Shown: piece by piece, positions 49,915 through 63,768 of the stretch
Position numbering within the stretch: the first letter of the stretch is position 1
Layout: each line of letters starts with the position of its first letter
NCBI RefSeq assembly: GCF_015832195.1
Contig: NC_052017.1
Coordinates: forward strand, 48,437,652-48,501,651
DNA from: Motacilla alba alba
Lineage: Eukaryota; Chordata; Aves; Passeriformes; Motacillidae
DNA length: 64,000 nucleotides
Reading direction: 5' to 3'
The notes under the pieces: model-generated
Databases searched by the model: none
The model's input: only the letters and a program-made list of their open reading frames with translations
Told to the model about the DNA's origin: nothing
Position numbers and translations under genes: made by a program

Positions 49915-51239
49915 ATACCTCAATTTAGTTTCTGACTTAACCAAACCTAAGAGCATCCATGTAATTCTATTACATTCTGGCTCTTAAAAATGACCATCTG
50001 CTTCATTAATATATGAGACTTTCTAAAAAAAAATAAAAAACCCTAAAGAATAAGAGCAACTTTATTATTTTCCCACATTATTATTACAGGTCCAACTCCA
50101 TTTAGAGTTGAACAAAGCAAATGAATGATGACAGCTTAAATTCATTTGGAAATCAGTAAAAAAAAGAAATTATTTCAGTTTAAGACAGTATTTGTTTATC
50201 TTACTTTTAACTAAATTTTTGGTGAAGTAAGGTTAATAAGTTTATGCAGATTTGAGGTTCATGCTGTAGAACTTCTGTTTCTCAGAAAAGGGATAAACAA
50301 TGGAAGACAGTTGAAATTATGCATATGCAACTTGGGTTATTTTATTGTATTTTAGAGAACAGGTATAAGCTAGATTGAAATAAATTCCTGTTATTCAAAA
50401 TGAATGTTCTTTTAGCTTTTTGCACAGATTACTCTTCCAAATATCACAGTAGCCACATAATGAACTGGAGGACGCCTGACACCAAAAGAAATAACACTTG
50501 TCCCAAGGACCTTTGTGATCACAAGATAGAGCAATCAGCAAAGGACTTTGGACTTCTTGCTTTGTTTTGAGGGACCCAAAGCTCTTTTCTGATCTAATGT
50601 ATGAAAGCCCTCGCACTTCTTGGTAAGTGGTAAGCACAGGGAGAAATACAACCCCTGAAAAGAGAGATACACTTTTCAGTAAACCCCCTTTAGCATCCCT
50701 GATGGAGTAATCTTCTCCATTCCTTTCCCACCTCTCAAAAATCTACTTATAATAACATGTTGAATTTAATAGAAGAAAAAAACAATCCATCACAAAGACT
50801 GAAGTGATGGGTTCTTGTCCTCTTGTTGGGGAAGTTGTGGCCAATTTCAATCTGACAAGTGGCTTGTAGGCAGCCATTGGAACTATGGTTGGTTTGGTGG
50901 CACATATACAGATTCAACATTAACAGAGCACAGATGGCCAAGGCATTTAGCCTCTACAACCAGCCTCCATATTTTTTCCTGGACTTTGTCTGCTGAAATA
51001 TTGACAAGAGGTTCCTCCACACAGGCAACCAACAAACCAAACCACTTAATTTAGGGCTCTATTGAAACTGAGTTTATGAAGCATTCAACTTTTTCATAAA
51101 AGACTTCAGGTTTTACTTTGGACCTAGTAAAATACTGTGGAAAAATTCAGTGAAGAGCAATGAAAATCATTAAAAAAATAGTTGATCTGCTAAAAATGAA
51201 AATCAGTTTATTTAGCTGAGAAGACTAATTTAACTTTTT
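49915..51239. other. unique non-coding DNA, possible very old CR1 trace
   Basis: Mostly unique AT-rich sequence. A stretch at about 51140-51235 (CAGTGAAGAGCAATGAAAAT and onwards) faintly resembles the middle of CR1 3' regions, but too weakly to call. Confidence 0.4.
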
Positions 51240-51262
51240 ACTGTAGGCAAGAAGCCTACAGT
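51240..51262. repeat. perfect 9-base inverted repeat
   Basis: ACTGTAGGC at 51240-51248 and its exact reverse complement GCCTACAGT at 51254-51262 enclose the 5-base loop AAGAA. A small, stable hairpin if single-stranded. No context suggests a function. Confidence 0.85.
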
Positions 51263-54200
51263 TGGAGTATCTCAATCCAGCAAACAAGTATGTAGCAAGA
51301 TCTAAGAGCAAGAAACAGAGTTGAAACCATTTCCGAAAAAGAACCAAACCCATAGGTTAAATGATTATCATTTGTCATTGGGAGAGTTTACTAAAGTTTA
51401 TGAGCACTTTAAATCAAACAAAACTGTAAATTTTTGGGTTACATATCCCTGGTAATCTTATAAATCTTCCTCCTGTCCATCTGGTATGCAATTCCTAGGC
51501 TTTTTTGAACCATGCCTGGACAAGTGTCGGGTGCAGTGTGTAGACAGATAAACATCAGGACATCTTGGGCCTAGCAGAGGTTTCCTTTTATCACAACAAA
51601 ATTACAATAAACAAAGCATCATCATAAATAAAGCTCTGGATAGAGAATACATTTGCATGCGTATGCCTAAGTATTTTTGAGCAAGTTATCTGTAGGAAAA
51701 GCCTAAATCTTCCTGCAAATTTTGATTGGAGTTTTATTGCCTGTGCACATCATCACAATCATTGACACTAGGGTCCACCCACATATTTCAGCTTACAATA
51801 GCACGATTTCTGGTATTGTCTAAATTAAACATGACTCTACATCACTCCTCCTTTTGGCACTGGGTTATTGTGTTTTTATTGTTGTGTATTTCTATACACA
51901 CTTGTATCTGCTACTATCTTGCCCTCCCCCTGCTTCTGGTAGAAAGAGAGAACAATACATATTCACTGACAAAGAACTGAAAATTTTATGTCTTCAAAAC
52001 AATATTAATGCAATTTTCTTTGGCATGTTGCAATGCCAAAGGAAAGCTTTACCATTCTGGTAAATACAGAAGGAAAAGACATTTTAACAGCTGATTTTTG
52101 CTTTTGTGGGTGTTTTCCCCCAGTTTTGAATTTTCTCTTTGAGCAGTGGTCTGATGTTTGCATTTAGCATCAAGCACCAGCAATTAACCTGAATGAAAAT
52201 ACCTTCTCTCTGGTAGAAGAGATGATGAGAATAATTTCATGTCAGTGGAACCAAACATTTGGAGAACAGCTTCTAATCAAGATCGATACTTATAATGAGA
52301 AAAGGGCTTAAAACCTAGCAAAGCAATAATGCACATATTAGTTTTTTGATTGAACATGCTGATAACCTCAGAAACAAACATTGCACCAGTCAACCTGCAA
52401 CAAACATAATGGGACTGCCACTCTCACAGGGGGTTTGATTCAATCAGTCCCAAATCTTCACAAAGGCAGACACCAAAATACTGTGCACCCCCAGCTACAT
52501 CACTGCTCTTTTATCTAACAGATTTCAGCAGAGGCTTAGTCTCAAAAGACATTGCTAAATTTTTTTCTCCTCCTTATTTGAGGTATAATTGACTTTTCTA
52601 AACAATATACAGTTATGCTAACCATTTCATTTTGTAGGCAAGAGAATAACTACTGTGTTTTCATTTTAATGTATAATTCCAGCCCAATAATCCTACAGGG
52701 AAGGTTTTTAATAAGATATGAAATTTCAGAGGAAGAGAAAGCAGTAGCATGAATGGCCTGTTCTTATTCCTTCTGCACTACTTGTTTTCAGTATCTAAGG
52801 TAAGAGACATTTAATGCCCTTTGGGTTTTATAATTTATTTTACAATTTTCTACTAATGAGTATCAAGGAATGCAGCACTGTCCAGATATAGTGCTAATTA
52901 ACAGGGCTACTTATACAGCCAAATTTGGTCTGGATCTTAACACAGTTTTCTCCCAAGACATAATTCAGTTCTCAAATTCATGATGGCTCTGTACATGTGC
53001 AGATAATCCAAATTTTTCCACTCAATTCCTCGGTCACATAAAATTTGTACAGTGGGAAATCCTTCCTGGCTCAAACTGGGAAGAAAGGAAACTACTGCAG
53101 TTTTTGTGATCTAACCTTTCATGCCCTGAAGATGTGCGAATGGAAACAAGGTGTTCCAACAATCTGCTGCCCAAAATTTTCAATGAAGTGGGCAATTTCC
53201 CAGGAAATGTTTGGATTTTCTTTAGTGAAAAAACATTCAGCTGGAAATTATGCAACCAGCTCTATTAAATACCATGAAAACCATTAAAATATTGATATTT
53301 CCTGTCTGCAGCAGTTTGCTAATCAGCACCAAAGACACATTCTGGGTGACTCAGCAATGACAATGAACTACAACTGTGTGATATCAGACATCCACAGTGT
53401 CTGAGGGATTTGAGATGGAATGTAGATCACAACTCAAGCTCCCTTTTCTTCCCTGTAGTCATTCTTGCATGCTTCAACTCTTTTCCTTCCCTCTCACATT
53501 CTACTTTCCCAAAGTCAGCACGAAGTTATATCAGTACTTCTATTTCTGGGAGCACTATTAAACTGCACTTTCCCCTCCATGCACACGTACTATATCTGAG
53601 CTCAAAACCACATTGTTTGCAATCAAGCAAGCACTTTTCAAGGAGTAAATGTTTCACCTTGAGCAACAATGCTGTAATTACTAAGATTTTCACAATTTTC
53701 ACAAGACCTCTGGAAGCCTAATTTAAAAATTTTAAGGATGCAATCAGGACAGACAAGTTCATCTGGGAAGACCATCTGAGTTGATCTCTGTGGAGGCAGC
53801 CCATGTCTCAATAGCTCCCACACCCTCTAAACTTCAGGAGACAGCAGGAGCAGCTCAACATAGTCAGATTTCATGGAAGCAGGCATTACACAGATCTGAT
53901 TCAAGAGTGCTCAGTGCCAGAAGAGAGGCATGGCACACTGTCCTCAGCACCATACTGCAGCTCAGCTCTGCTTGATTCAGTATCTGCATAGGGTTCAAGG
54001 GGTTTAGGGTGGGTTTCGACTCCATGAAAGACCCCTTTCCTGTCACCCCAGTCAGCCACATAATGGGACACTGAAGTCAATGACAAATAAAAGTAGTAGT
54101 TTCTCCAGGAGTTCCAAAACTGACAAGTATAGCAGAATGCATCCTGACAGATCAGTAGTCTGAACAGATACCAACATTTTCTTTTAAAAATATGCTCGTA

Positions 54201-55544
54201 ATCATTTAGCTTGCACAGGATACTTTGTGATCCTTTCATGAACCAGCCATATAAGGAACCTTACTATAAATTGTATAATACACTTAATTTGGTAAGGAAT
54301 TCAGCTGGTTAGCAGTATAGCAATACTATATTCAGTTTGACTAGAAATACATATAAAGAGTCAGAAGTATCTATTATTATTTTAGGTCTATAGAAATGTG
54401 AGTTCTACTTACAGCCAGAGGTCTAAATAGTTCAAGATTATTACTATAAACTTCATAGCAGCAGTTCCATAACAAGTTTAATTTTTCTTCTCAAGCTGTA
54501 TATGAATTTCACTGAAATGGGCAAAGAAATGGCACAAGCTAAAAACAGAGATGAAATTGGCTTCTGTTGACTTCCCGGTATTTATTGCATGAAGAGGTAA
54601 ATATTGACAATGATTAAGACAGATTAGAAGAAGGTTAGCAAGTCAATATGTGCCTTGAAGGAAGAGAACACTTGATATTTATTAAAGTCACGGTATATTA
54701 ACTAGAGAAGATCTTCCTTTGCTTTTTTAAAGGCAAAGAATGTTGGCTTGCAAAGGACCATTCATTGCTATCTAGCAGCTCATTTGACTTTAACCAGTGT
54801 TTTCCTATGTTTTGAAAAACCCCAAATATTCTCCCTCTGGATGCTTGCAGAACACTATTTCCTTCTTGCCTTTGAGCCAAACAGCATGTGCTCCTGTGTC
54901 TGTATTTTTACTGGCACTGTTGCTATCACAAATACTGAGAAATTTCTCTAAGTTTAAGCACACGAGACCTGTCCATAACTAGCAAAGCATTTCAGTATAT
55001 ATCTGCATGCAAAAATAATATTTTCGTTCTTTGCTGAAAGAAGATTTACTTATCATTTTAAACTGGGAGATAAAAATCATTAAAAATATGGTTTTGTGGG
55101 GAAAAAAGGCCATGTTTCTCTCCATTTCCTTCAGTGAAGGTGTTGCAAGTACTAGGTTCACTTTCAGGTCCAAGTTTACCAGTAATATTGAGTTTTTAAC
55201 TTGAAACCATTTTTCCATGCTTTAACAATTTAAAGCTGGGTTTAAAAAGTTGGAGTACTACGAGTTACCAATAATGGCCAAAAACAGATCAAAAAGAAGG
55301 GGCTTTACATTAAGTTTTGCATCTGGTTTCCAGTTTTAAAACCACCCTACAAACATGAATAAAATCTGGAAAGGAGAATTTATGGACATTTGCATATTCA
55401 AAGACTAAAAAGAAGGTCACTCATTACATAACAGATATTCAGAGGTTTCAAAATATCTTGTCATCAAGATACTGCTACATGACACAAATGATTCAGATTA
55501 TCAGATATGAAGTCAGATATTCTGAAATTTTGAAATTGACCTAA
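51263..55544. other. unique non-coding DNA
   Basis: No transposon, RNA gene or exon recognised. It includes a 9-base inverted repeat at 52018-52041. Overlapping frames around 53410-54239 (up to 112 codons, both strands) are featureless. Confidence 0.5.
52018..52041. repeat. 9-base inverted repeat with 6-base loop
   Basis: CTTTGGCAT at 52018-52026 and ATGCCAAAG at 52033-52041 are exact reverse complements separated by GTTGCA. The arm is too short for a typical miRNA precursor. Confidence 0.8.
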
Positions 55545-55790
55545 GTTGCCGAACGGGTCAGGCTGGAAGGGGCCTCAGTGGGTCATCTGCTCCAACCTCC
55601 CTGCTCAAGCAAGGCCATCCTAGTGCACCTGGTACAGGATTCTGTCAAAAAACATCCTGAATATCTCCCTGAGGGAGAGTCCACAACTTCCATGGGTAAT
55701 CTGTTCTGGTACATGGTCACTCACACAGTAAAGAAGTTATTCCTCATGTTTAGAAAGATATGCTTTGAAATTATGTCCCTGGTGTTCAAA
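55545..55790 (-). mobile_element. CR1 LINE, 3' fragment (minus strand)
   Basis: Reverse-complement CR1. It opens with GGTCAGGCTGGAAGGGGCCT and continues through CTCCAACCTCCCTGCTCAAG, GAATATCTCCCTGAGGGAG and GAGTCCACAACTTCC to CACACAGTAAAGAAGTTATT and CCTCATGTTTAGA. This order matches the 3' region of avian CR1 in minus orientation, in a subfamily with CTGCTCAAGCA. It is 5'-truncated and non-coding; the frame of 81 codons across it is chance. Confidence 0.92.
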
Positions 55791-56491
55791 TGGAAACCAA
55801 AGGAAGATAACACCAATGTTTGACCTAACCTTTAGCCTCTGCTCAACATCATAGATTTTGGCTAAGAACAGCATTAATTATGGGGAGCTGCCATTCCTAA
55901 AAGGAATTTTTTAGCCATTCCTGAGAAACATCATAGTAACAATTAAATGATGTAAAATAGAAAAGAAATAATTTATTGTAAAGGAAATGTTATAGCCTCA
56001 AGTTTCAAAAGCCTATTGTAAGCAAAAAGCAACAAGTATCTATGTAAAAATAACATTAAAAAAAGCTTTCTCCCACTTGAAGTTTAACAACAACAACCAA
56101 AAAAGTCTAAAGTGCTTTTTGATATTTTTAGTTATTTTTTTTGCAATACCTCCAGAATAGATCCCAGAGAAGTGTAGAGAAATCCAGTATGCATGGGCAA
56201 GATACAAACAATCTTCCTGTACTCTGAAATATTGTTTGGGGCAGAAAAAGACAGTTCAGCTGCCCCAGAAGGGATTGGCTAACTTCTTGTGTCAGTGTTC
56301 CTTTTTCTGGTTTGGTTTATAACAGATTTTTAACCTGTCATTTAGCTTCTAACTGGGCTTCTGCTTTTCCCTGGCTGTTCTCTCCAGCTGACTCATTTGG
56401 CCTAGTTCTCCAAGTGACAGAGAACTGAAAACAAGAGTGTCCTCATCAAGAAACTGCAATACATAAAGGAAGCAATACAGCACCCTGAAGA
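55791..56491. other. unique non-coding DNA, nothing recognised
   Basis: AT-rich, no coding or transposon signal. Confidence 0.5.
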
Positions 56492-56538
56492 TGGGAAAAA
56501 AACCAAACAAATAAACAAAACAAACAAAAAAACCCCAA

Positions 56539-56571
<33 letters not shown>

Positions 56572-56601
56572 AAAAAAAACCAAAAAAAAAAAAAAAAACC
56601 C
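56492..56601. repeat. A-rich low-complexity tract with CCAAA interruptions
   Basis: More than 100 bases of A with scattered AACC/CAAA, including an uninterrupted A-run of about 29 bases. The phenylalanine-rich frames on the minus strand come from this tract and are not proteins. It may include a decayed poly-A tail, but no retroposed sequence is recognised next to it. Confidence 0.93.
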
Positions 56602-59600
56602 AAGGAAATGCTGTAAAATACAGTTTCTTGTAAATGTGCAGTTGTACAGAACCTTTTGTTTTAGGATCCATGTTTGATCATATACCGATATGTCCAAAAC
56701 AAAGCACCACATTTCTGAGTCCCAACAGTATATCTTCCAAAATTTCTTTCACCAAGCTGCAAAGCCTCAGGGAGAATTCTAGGACAGCGTTTCAGGCTTG
56801 CTTTTCAAAAGTGCAGGTCAACAGTATCCTATGTTCAGAGCTCTAAAACAAATTGTCACAAATGGTGCCTGTTATCGTCAGTACTATATTTTCAATGTAT
56901 CTTATAGTAACAAAGTACTACATGTATTCCTAAAGCTGGGATGATTATCTAGGATATTTCAATCTACTTTTGAGTTTTCCTTGAACTGTTTTCATCCTGC
57001 AAAGTAACACGTCTCTTTTACTGATAAATATACAGAATATCTTTCATTGAAAACTTTTTACTGTAGTTAATCAAACTCCAAATTATATTCTTCAATTTGC
57101 CCACAAAATACAGCTCAAGAAGCAAATTAAGAACTCCCAAGGAAACATCCTAGATGTAAACTTCAGCATTTGTTCCAAAAGCAGTAAGTGAAGCTAGCAT
57201 TGCCTGAGGAAGCTTTTCACAAAAGGACACATTCAAGGCTACTCAAAGAATTTGCTCTTACAGTGGTCAAATCACAGTAGAAGTTATTCAAATAGCTCTG
57301 CAAAATCATTCTGCATGTTGAAACAGAACAAAGGCTCACTGAAATTGCAGAAATTTTGTTCAAGAGTGGGTAGAAATCTTACATGCTCTGATGGAATCAT
57401 CAAAGGTCTATCTGTGATAACCCCGCTTGTCCTGCACTTCTTTCCTCATTTATATGCACACCACTGACTTATCCACACCACCCCAACATGCTGTATACCT
57501 CCTACTATTCTCCATGGAAGAAAAGTCATCCCTGTTGGTACAGTCCTGCTTTGGCAGCCTTCCCTCCCACCTCAGGCCATACAACTGCCAGTTCACAGCT
57601 TCCCTGGTCTCAGTTCAGCCACCAAACCACCAGCCAAGCTGTAAGGCCTGAGTAGCTTCCAATACATTTTCTTTTCCTTGTTGCTTTCTGCCTGGGCCCT
57701 GCATATTGAAGAGGCAGCTAACAGCTAGCCACTAGCAATCAGCTGTGCACCACCTGCTCCTCTAATCGCCTGACCATCTTCTCTGGCTTAAGAAGAAATT
57801 TGATTCACCCATAAGCAAGAGAATGAAAGGCTGCTGGAGACATCACATAGGCATAAAACAGACCACCACAGTTCACGCACATATGAATATGCAGGCCTGG
57901 TAAAACTGTCAAGGTTCCTCTTCAGAAAACTGTCCTCCCCATGCCAGAGACTCCCTGAAACTTCAAGCAGAATGTGCAGAATGAGCTGGGACTTCAACTT
58001 CCCTGGAGGCTATAGATTTACCAGCTGAGTTCACAGTTCGCTAAAATAGGATACAGCCATATTCAGCAGCAGGGTTTAATTCCATTAAGTAATTATTTCA
58101 CCTGTGGTCTAGGGTATTAATTTTGTTAGAGTCTTATAAAAGAAAGTCATTACAGATGCCTTAAAGGTGAACACCTACAAAGTGAATGGCAGCTATAAAT
58201 CCATCACTATCTAATTGTTGCAGTTCATATTCCAATGTATTTTCTCACTCTTTCTTCTCCTTCCTTCTTTTCCTCAGTCAAAGATTTACTTTTCCCAATA
58301 ATTAAATTAAATTAGATAAATTTGAGCCTAACTGAAACTAATTTTGTATAATATCCCAAACCATTTGCATAAGGCTTCTAAAAATCTCCAAGCTATTTCT
58401 CTAGGCAGTGGGGTAGCTAATTATCTACCTCTCCAAGCAGCCTTCAAGGCATCAGAGATCATATGTTTAGAAGACAGGATAATTTCATTCCTTTGAAAAA
58501 AAAAAGTGTCCATTGCAAACCTAATGCATCATGAAAACTCCATGTTTCCACAGAGATTAAATAATTCACCCTCCATGGAATATATTTGATCATATAATAA
58601 CAGGCAGACATGATCATTATGCCCTGAATATCACCATTTAGGAAATCAATTCCTGAACTTTTGGGATATGCAAATCCAATTGATTCTTGAACTGTGGAAC
58701 TCTCAAAATGAACTGAGACTTTTGGCAGCGTGCAAATACTCACCATCCCTTCAGGCTGGGCCAATGTATCTGGCATCCTCTCCCACATAAAATGGATTCC
58801 ATCTCAACCCAGCAGGATATCCTTCTCTGCAACAAATTGGTTTACAAAAGCTAAACTATACTACAGAAGTATTGCAATCATGACTGTTGTTTGTCAAGGA
58901 TAAATTATTAGAAACAAAAGGAATTAAATATGAAATTCTTGCTCACAGGCATTGTCTCTCTGTGCAAACTCTTAGAACACAGAGTTAATTTTTCAAACAA
59001 AAATCAGTCCCTTGGCCACAACCCCTCACCGACACAGTGAGCATCTGACTGGGGCTGTCTCACAACCTGTTGTTTTGAGCCGTGGATGGGCTGAACTCTT
59101 GTTTGACTAATATAAGAATCTGGTAGGACTCACCGAGATCCAAAATATCCAGATTTCTCACGACTCTTTCATAGTGGCAATTTTCAACTCAACAGCAACA
59201 GAATTAAAGTGGTTTGTCATTAAAGCAAGAGAAGCAAACACATAACACAGCATAATTCTTTTTTTCCCCAAACATTTAAATATAAAGCTATTCATACCCC
59301 AGTCTAAGACTACAGCTCTTATTGTACTTGAAAATTAGGTTCTCTTTAAATTCTAGGTGATCTGTTTTTTTCTGGAATCTATATGCAAGGAAAAGTCCTT
59401 TTAAAATTAGTATGTTCCAAGCATTAAAAAAGAATTTTAATTCCACAGGTCGCCAGGGCAGTGCTGAAGCCACCCCAAGGCAAAGTGCTCAGTAGAAGCC
59501 CCTTCATAACAGAGACATGAGGGATTCACATCATGAAGTCACAATTTCTGTCCCAGCCTGTTTTAGGAAGAGCTTAAACCCTAGACAATTCACCAAGGAA

Positions 59601-62445
59601 CGTCTATCACATTACATTTACAACCATAACAAAAACACTTCTAGGTCCCTGGAGGGCTCAGTTATAATCCCACATTTAAGTTACAACCTGAGTCTCACGT
59701 CCCATCTGTCTAAATGACTTACTGGGGCTAGCACAATTCAACAGCAAACTCTCTGGTGCCATACTCAACCCTCTTCCCTTGGTGTTCCAAGAATCTAAAA
59801 TACAAATATTAAGAGACCCAAACACAATCTGCTGCAGTGCAAAGGCACATTATGAATTATTTTTCTGAAGTTTTGAAACCTTTGAGTGCATTTGCACCCA
59901 AGTGAAGCAAATCCTTTGCGCCCTTGAGCATGCACACAGGAAAAGGAGTAACAGATGCTTCTGAATACTCCTTATCCATTTTATGACTAGGACCTAAATC
60001 CTATTATTTCTTTCACAGAAAGAGACTAAGGTTTTTGGGTGTTTTTGTGGTTTTTTTTGTTTTTATGCAAATCTTATTTATTTTGAGGATGGAAAAGTAC
60101 TTCATCCTGACACTTGAATATTACAGTTTAGACTTCAATTCTTTTCAACAGTCTGCATTACAGTACTTTTCCTCCCATTACCCACAGGTCCACTGAGGCC
60201 ATGAGTAATCTGGAATAGGAGGGAACATACTCCTCTTCCCCATCCTGCACTTCCATGAAGCTAAAAAAATACACAGCCAACAACAGCTGCAGTAAAAGAA
60301 ATCATTTAAAATCTCATTATCAAGGTGCTGATAGGAAGAGATAGGATGTATTTAGCACACAGAGACTGGAGAGAGGAGTCAGTGCATTATCCCGGTACCT
60401 GGGAGTCCTGTTTTGCCAAGGACTTCTAAGTCATCCTAGGTAAATCGCAGCATTTCTCCAAAACCAGGCTCCCCAAACTGTCAGTTTTTCTGCTATCCAT
60501 TTCTCCAGTATCCTCTAGTATCAATTGATAGAACTCTTCTTTACCCCACAGGTTCTGATAGCACACAATATGCAATACTGAAGTACAGTGGTCATAGGAA
60601 TTGAAATAAGTACCCTCAAATCAAAATATGAACTTGTATTTGTTTACCTGAATAACCTCAGCATGCTTAAAGCATTGTAAAATCAAAACTCTTGTTCAAA
60701 CTCACTGATGGAAATGGAAAAAAATGCCTAATTACCAGAGTAATTTGGTAAAAATACAATATTAATGAAAATATATATGCATATCTAGATTTCTTTGAAC
60801 TACTTTGATCTGGAAAGTAGGTTGTATGGCTCTTATTGTCATGCTTTTTAATGAGGTTTCTAATAGCTCACAAAAATAGCAGAAACTACAAATACAAAAA
60901 ACACTTAGTACATTCAGTACTAATATATTCTAATTTATATAGAGGATATGTTTATAAATGAGCTTTAAAACAATGCAGTACTTATTTGTCTGAAAGCATA
61001 TCCAGAAATTATGTGGAATAAAAATAATTCCAAACATAAATGAAGTGAAGGACAGATAATCACTACAGCAATGTCCATACATGAAAAACATTAAGAAAAG
61101 ATACAACATGAAGAAAATGATAGTAGTATTATGCACCTGTGTCTTTATGGGGATAAAGAAACAAACAGGCTGGAATACCAATTTGATCGACCGAAAAAAA
61201 ATTAGAATTTGGGAGTGATCATAAAAGATACATTTTACATTAGGAAACAAGGAATCATTTAGAATATCATATTTCAGGTAGTAAATTGCCAAGTAGAAAG
61301 CTTATTTAGAAGCAGTAGAATAAAGGTAGTAATTAAAAATAACATTTGAAAGTATATTTTCTGAACTATTTTAACAACAAAAAAATGCATAATTTACTTG
61401 CACTGAATATTTTTTGCAATGCAGCTGCCAGATTCGTGCCACACTGAATTTATTCACTATGCTTTTAAAAAAAAAATAAAAACTAGACTGATACATTTTC
61501 CATGAAGTTATTTAAATACCACTCCAAGATGCCAAGTTGGCTCTGTGACTGCAAAGATATATTTTTTAAAGAGTGTGAAATAATTCATTAACATATTCAT
61601 GAGGGAGTAAAAGAACTGCAGACTTCAGGTGAAACAGTAGCTTAAGTATCACCAGAGCTAAATTGCATCAAAAGGTGCTAAATCCTGTGAAGGTGCTTGC
61701 TATAGCACCACTGAGACTTCTACCAAAACAGCCAAATGTTCATGTAAGTCCCAAGGAGCTTTACAACAAAGAGGAGAAATTTGATTTAAATAAGGACACT
61801 GGCACAAAAAAACCACCATAACAAGAAAAAAAATACTGAGGAAGAAATAAGGGGAAAAAAGGCAACAGGGGTATTTCCATTCAGAAAGTAATGCTCTGGG
61901 AAAGAGGGAAAAGTTGGTTTACAAACTGCATAGAAACTTTGCCTCCAATCTTATCTTTTAAAATAGACTATGAAATTCCACCACAGATATGTGTGAGCAA
62001 TTACTGGACATGCTAGCTGAAAAAGCAGTGTTGCCTGCACAACATTTCCTGCAGTGGAGACAGGACATTCAGATTAGGAGCATGGGAAAGAGCAGTGAGC
62101 CATCATTGCATTAGGACCTCTCTAATCTATTCTTATTCCTTTAACTAGTGTTTCCCACATTTAGAAAACAATCACTGGACCTGCAATCTCCCAGTCTTGT
62201 TACTGTCTAATGTTCCATGTTGGTTGGGAGCAGAGAACAGGATTAAGTGATTATCCTCTTTTCTTTGCAAATATTGCCTCTCCTTCAATTTTGATGTCTT
62301 TGTTAACATCTCTCTCTATTTATGACTGTACATGTGATTTGCCTTTAATGGACTCTTGTTGGCTTGTCTGTAGTTTCTTTATCTTCTGTTAAAAACATGT
62401 AAAAAGAAATTGGCCTATTAGCAGAAATGCAATAGTACCAATCTG
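56602..62445. other. unique non-coding DNA
   Basis: Nearly 6 kb without a recognised transposon or gene. It is GC-richer around 57420-57640 and AT-rich around 60900-61300, where a minus-strand frame of 120 codons appears to be a chance result of few TA-type stops on that strand. A T/G-rich patch lies near 60031-60063. Confidence 0.5.
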
Positions 62446-62485
62446 GTAAACAGTAATACAGTTTATTGCTGTAAACAGCAATACA
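62446..62485. repeat. 15-base duplication plus 9-base palindrome arms
   Basis: GTAAACAGTAATACA (62446-62460) recurs as GTAAACAGCAATACA (62471-62485) with one difference. Overlapping the second copy, TATTGCTGT (62464-62472) and ACAGCAATA (62475-62483) are exact reverse complements with a 2-base spacer. The single C/T difference is what makes the palindrome. Confidence 0.85.
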
Positions 62486-62679
62486 TAACAATTAATACTG
62501 AACAATTCCACTGCAATTAAAGAAATATATTTAAAATAAACTGATTGTAGTTTTCCAGGAAGCAGAGATTAAGAACAGCTGTTTAGGAAGATCCTCCATC
62601 ATCATCCTTAGGACTGTTTTGATTCAGGACAACTGCATTTCTCAATTTGTTTGATTGGGCTTGTATTTGGGTTCTCCTC

Positions 62680-62768
62680 TTTTCTTTTTTTTTTTTCTTT
62701 TTTTTATCTTTTTTTTTTTTTTTTTTGGTTTGGTTTGGGTTTTTTTGGGTTTCTTTTTTTTCTTTTCC
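62680..62768. repeat. T-rich tract with GGTTTGGTTTGGG
   Basis: Long T-runs broken by C, then GGTTTGGTTTGGGTTTTTTT and GGGTTTC followed by a T-run. This is the complement-type partner of the A/C-rich tracts at 25140 and 56492 and is typical bird low-complexity DNA. Confidence 0.93.
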
Positions 62769-63614
62769 TTAAAGTAACTACCTCAAAACAACCTATGTGC
62801 CCCAAATAAAACAGCAGCTCTGCACAGACCTCTTGCATCCTCCCTTCCCATGCATTAACTGTGCTGTACTGTCCATTTTGAGGTGGTGCAGTTGGAGACA
62901 AACAGATCCATGCAATCCTTCACAGGGGTCAGACTTGCTTTCCACCCTTACACATGAATTCACACATCTGACATTTATCAATGTTTGTTCTCATTGGTCC
63001 TTGTCTCCCTCCAGTGGTGGGAGGATCAGACCTCTCTACGCTTCAAACAAGATACATGGTCACCCTCTGACTATATTATACAGCTAAGCCTTCCACAAAC
63101 TTTTTGTTGCTCCACTGAATGAGGAATTCCAGAAATACTTGTTGTTTTTCCTCCAAACATGCAACTTCTTGTTATTTTAATACTAATTCCTTTCCATCTC
63201 TAATTCATTGCTATTCAAGGTCAATCCTGGTCTCTTACATAGTTTCAACTTCAAGCCATAAGCAAATTTCATTAGCACATACTTGTTTTTATCCTACTTT
63301 TTGATAATTAGTGAAAATAATAAATAAGATCAATGTCAAAGCCCACTCCCTGAGGAACTCTACTAATAACCTCCCTCCAGCCTTATAGCTTCTTTCAACA
63401 CAGTTTCTTGTTATCTCCTTCAGTCACTCCCAAAGCATTTGTACTAACAACCATCTCCTCCAGTTTAGATAGCATTTTTCCCACACAGCACCATATGGAG
63501 TGCTCTGCTGGGGTTTGGGCAGATTCAATCTTTTCTTTGCTCTCAAGGTGAGTGACATGGCTATGAGAGAGACAGAGGGCACACTGCAAGAGGTGCTGTC
63601 AGGGAGAAAATTAA
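62769..63614. other. unique non-coding DNA, nothing recognised
   Basis: Short overlapping frames only (up to 96 codons at 62797-63087). No transposon signal recognised. Confidence 0.5.
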
Positions 63615-63680
63615 AAAGCCATCATATGTGGCCCTGATGAGACCTTATCTGGAAGATTATGCATAACTTTTCCTTTTAAC
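63615..63680 (+). mobile_element. possible CR1 fragment
   Basis: GGCCCTGATGAGACCTTATC followed by TGGAAGATTATGCATAACTTTT resembles the CR1 stretch about a rejoined 'gamma' of CCTGGTGAG..CATCTGGA..TACTGTG seen in avian copies. It is short and diverged, and is followed by a 16-base A-run at about 63687. Confidence 0.45.
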
Positions 63681-63768
63681 AATATTAAAAAAAAAAAAAA
63701 AAGAAAAAGCCTTGAAGGAAAGCAATTAAAAAGTCACTTGTGGAAGCCAAATGGAAGAGCCTACTTTT

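Noticed and set aside
51140..51235. Faint resemblance to the CR1 3' region (CAGTGAAGAGCAATGAAAAT and onwards)
   Set aside because: Too diverged to support by eye; it needs a profile search.
52018..52041. Hairpin considered as a miRNA precursor
   Set aside because: Arms are only 9 bases, too short for a Drosha/Dicer substrate.
56349..56712. Three minus-strand frames rich in phenylalanine
   Set aside because: They are translations of the A-rich tract at 56492-56601 in three frames.
60930..61292. 120-codon minus-strand frame with hydrophobic, membrane-like composition
   Set aside because: The Phe/Ile/Tyr richness follows from AT-rich composition. No homologous domain recognised.
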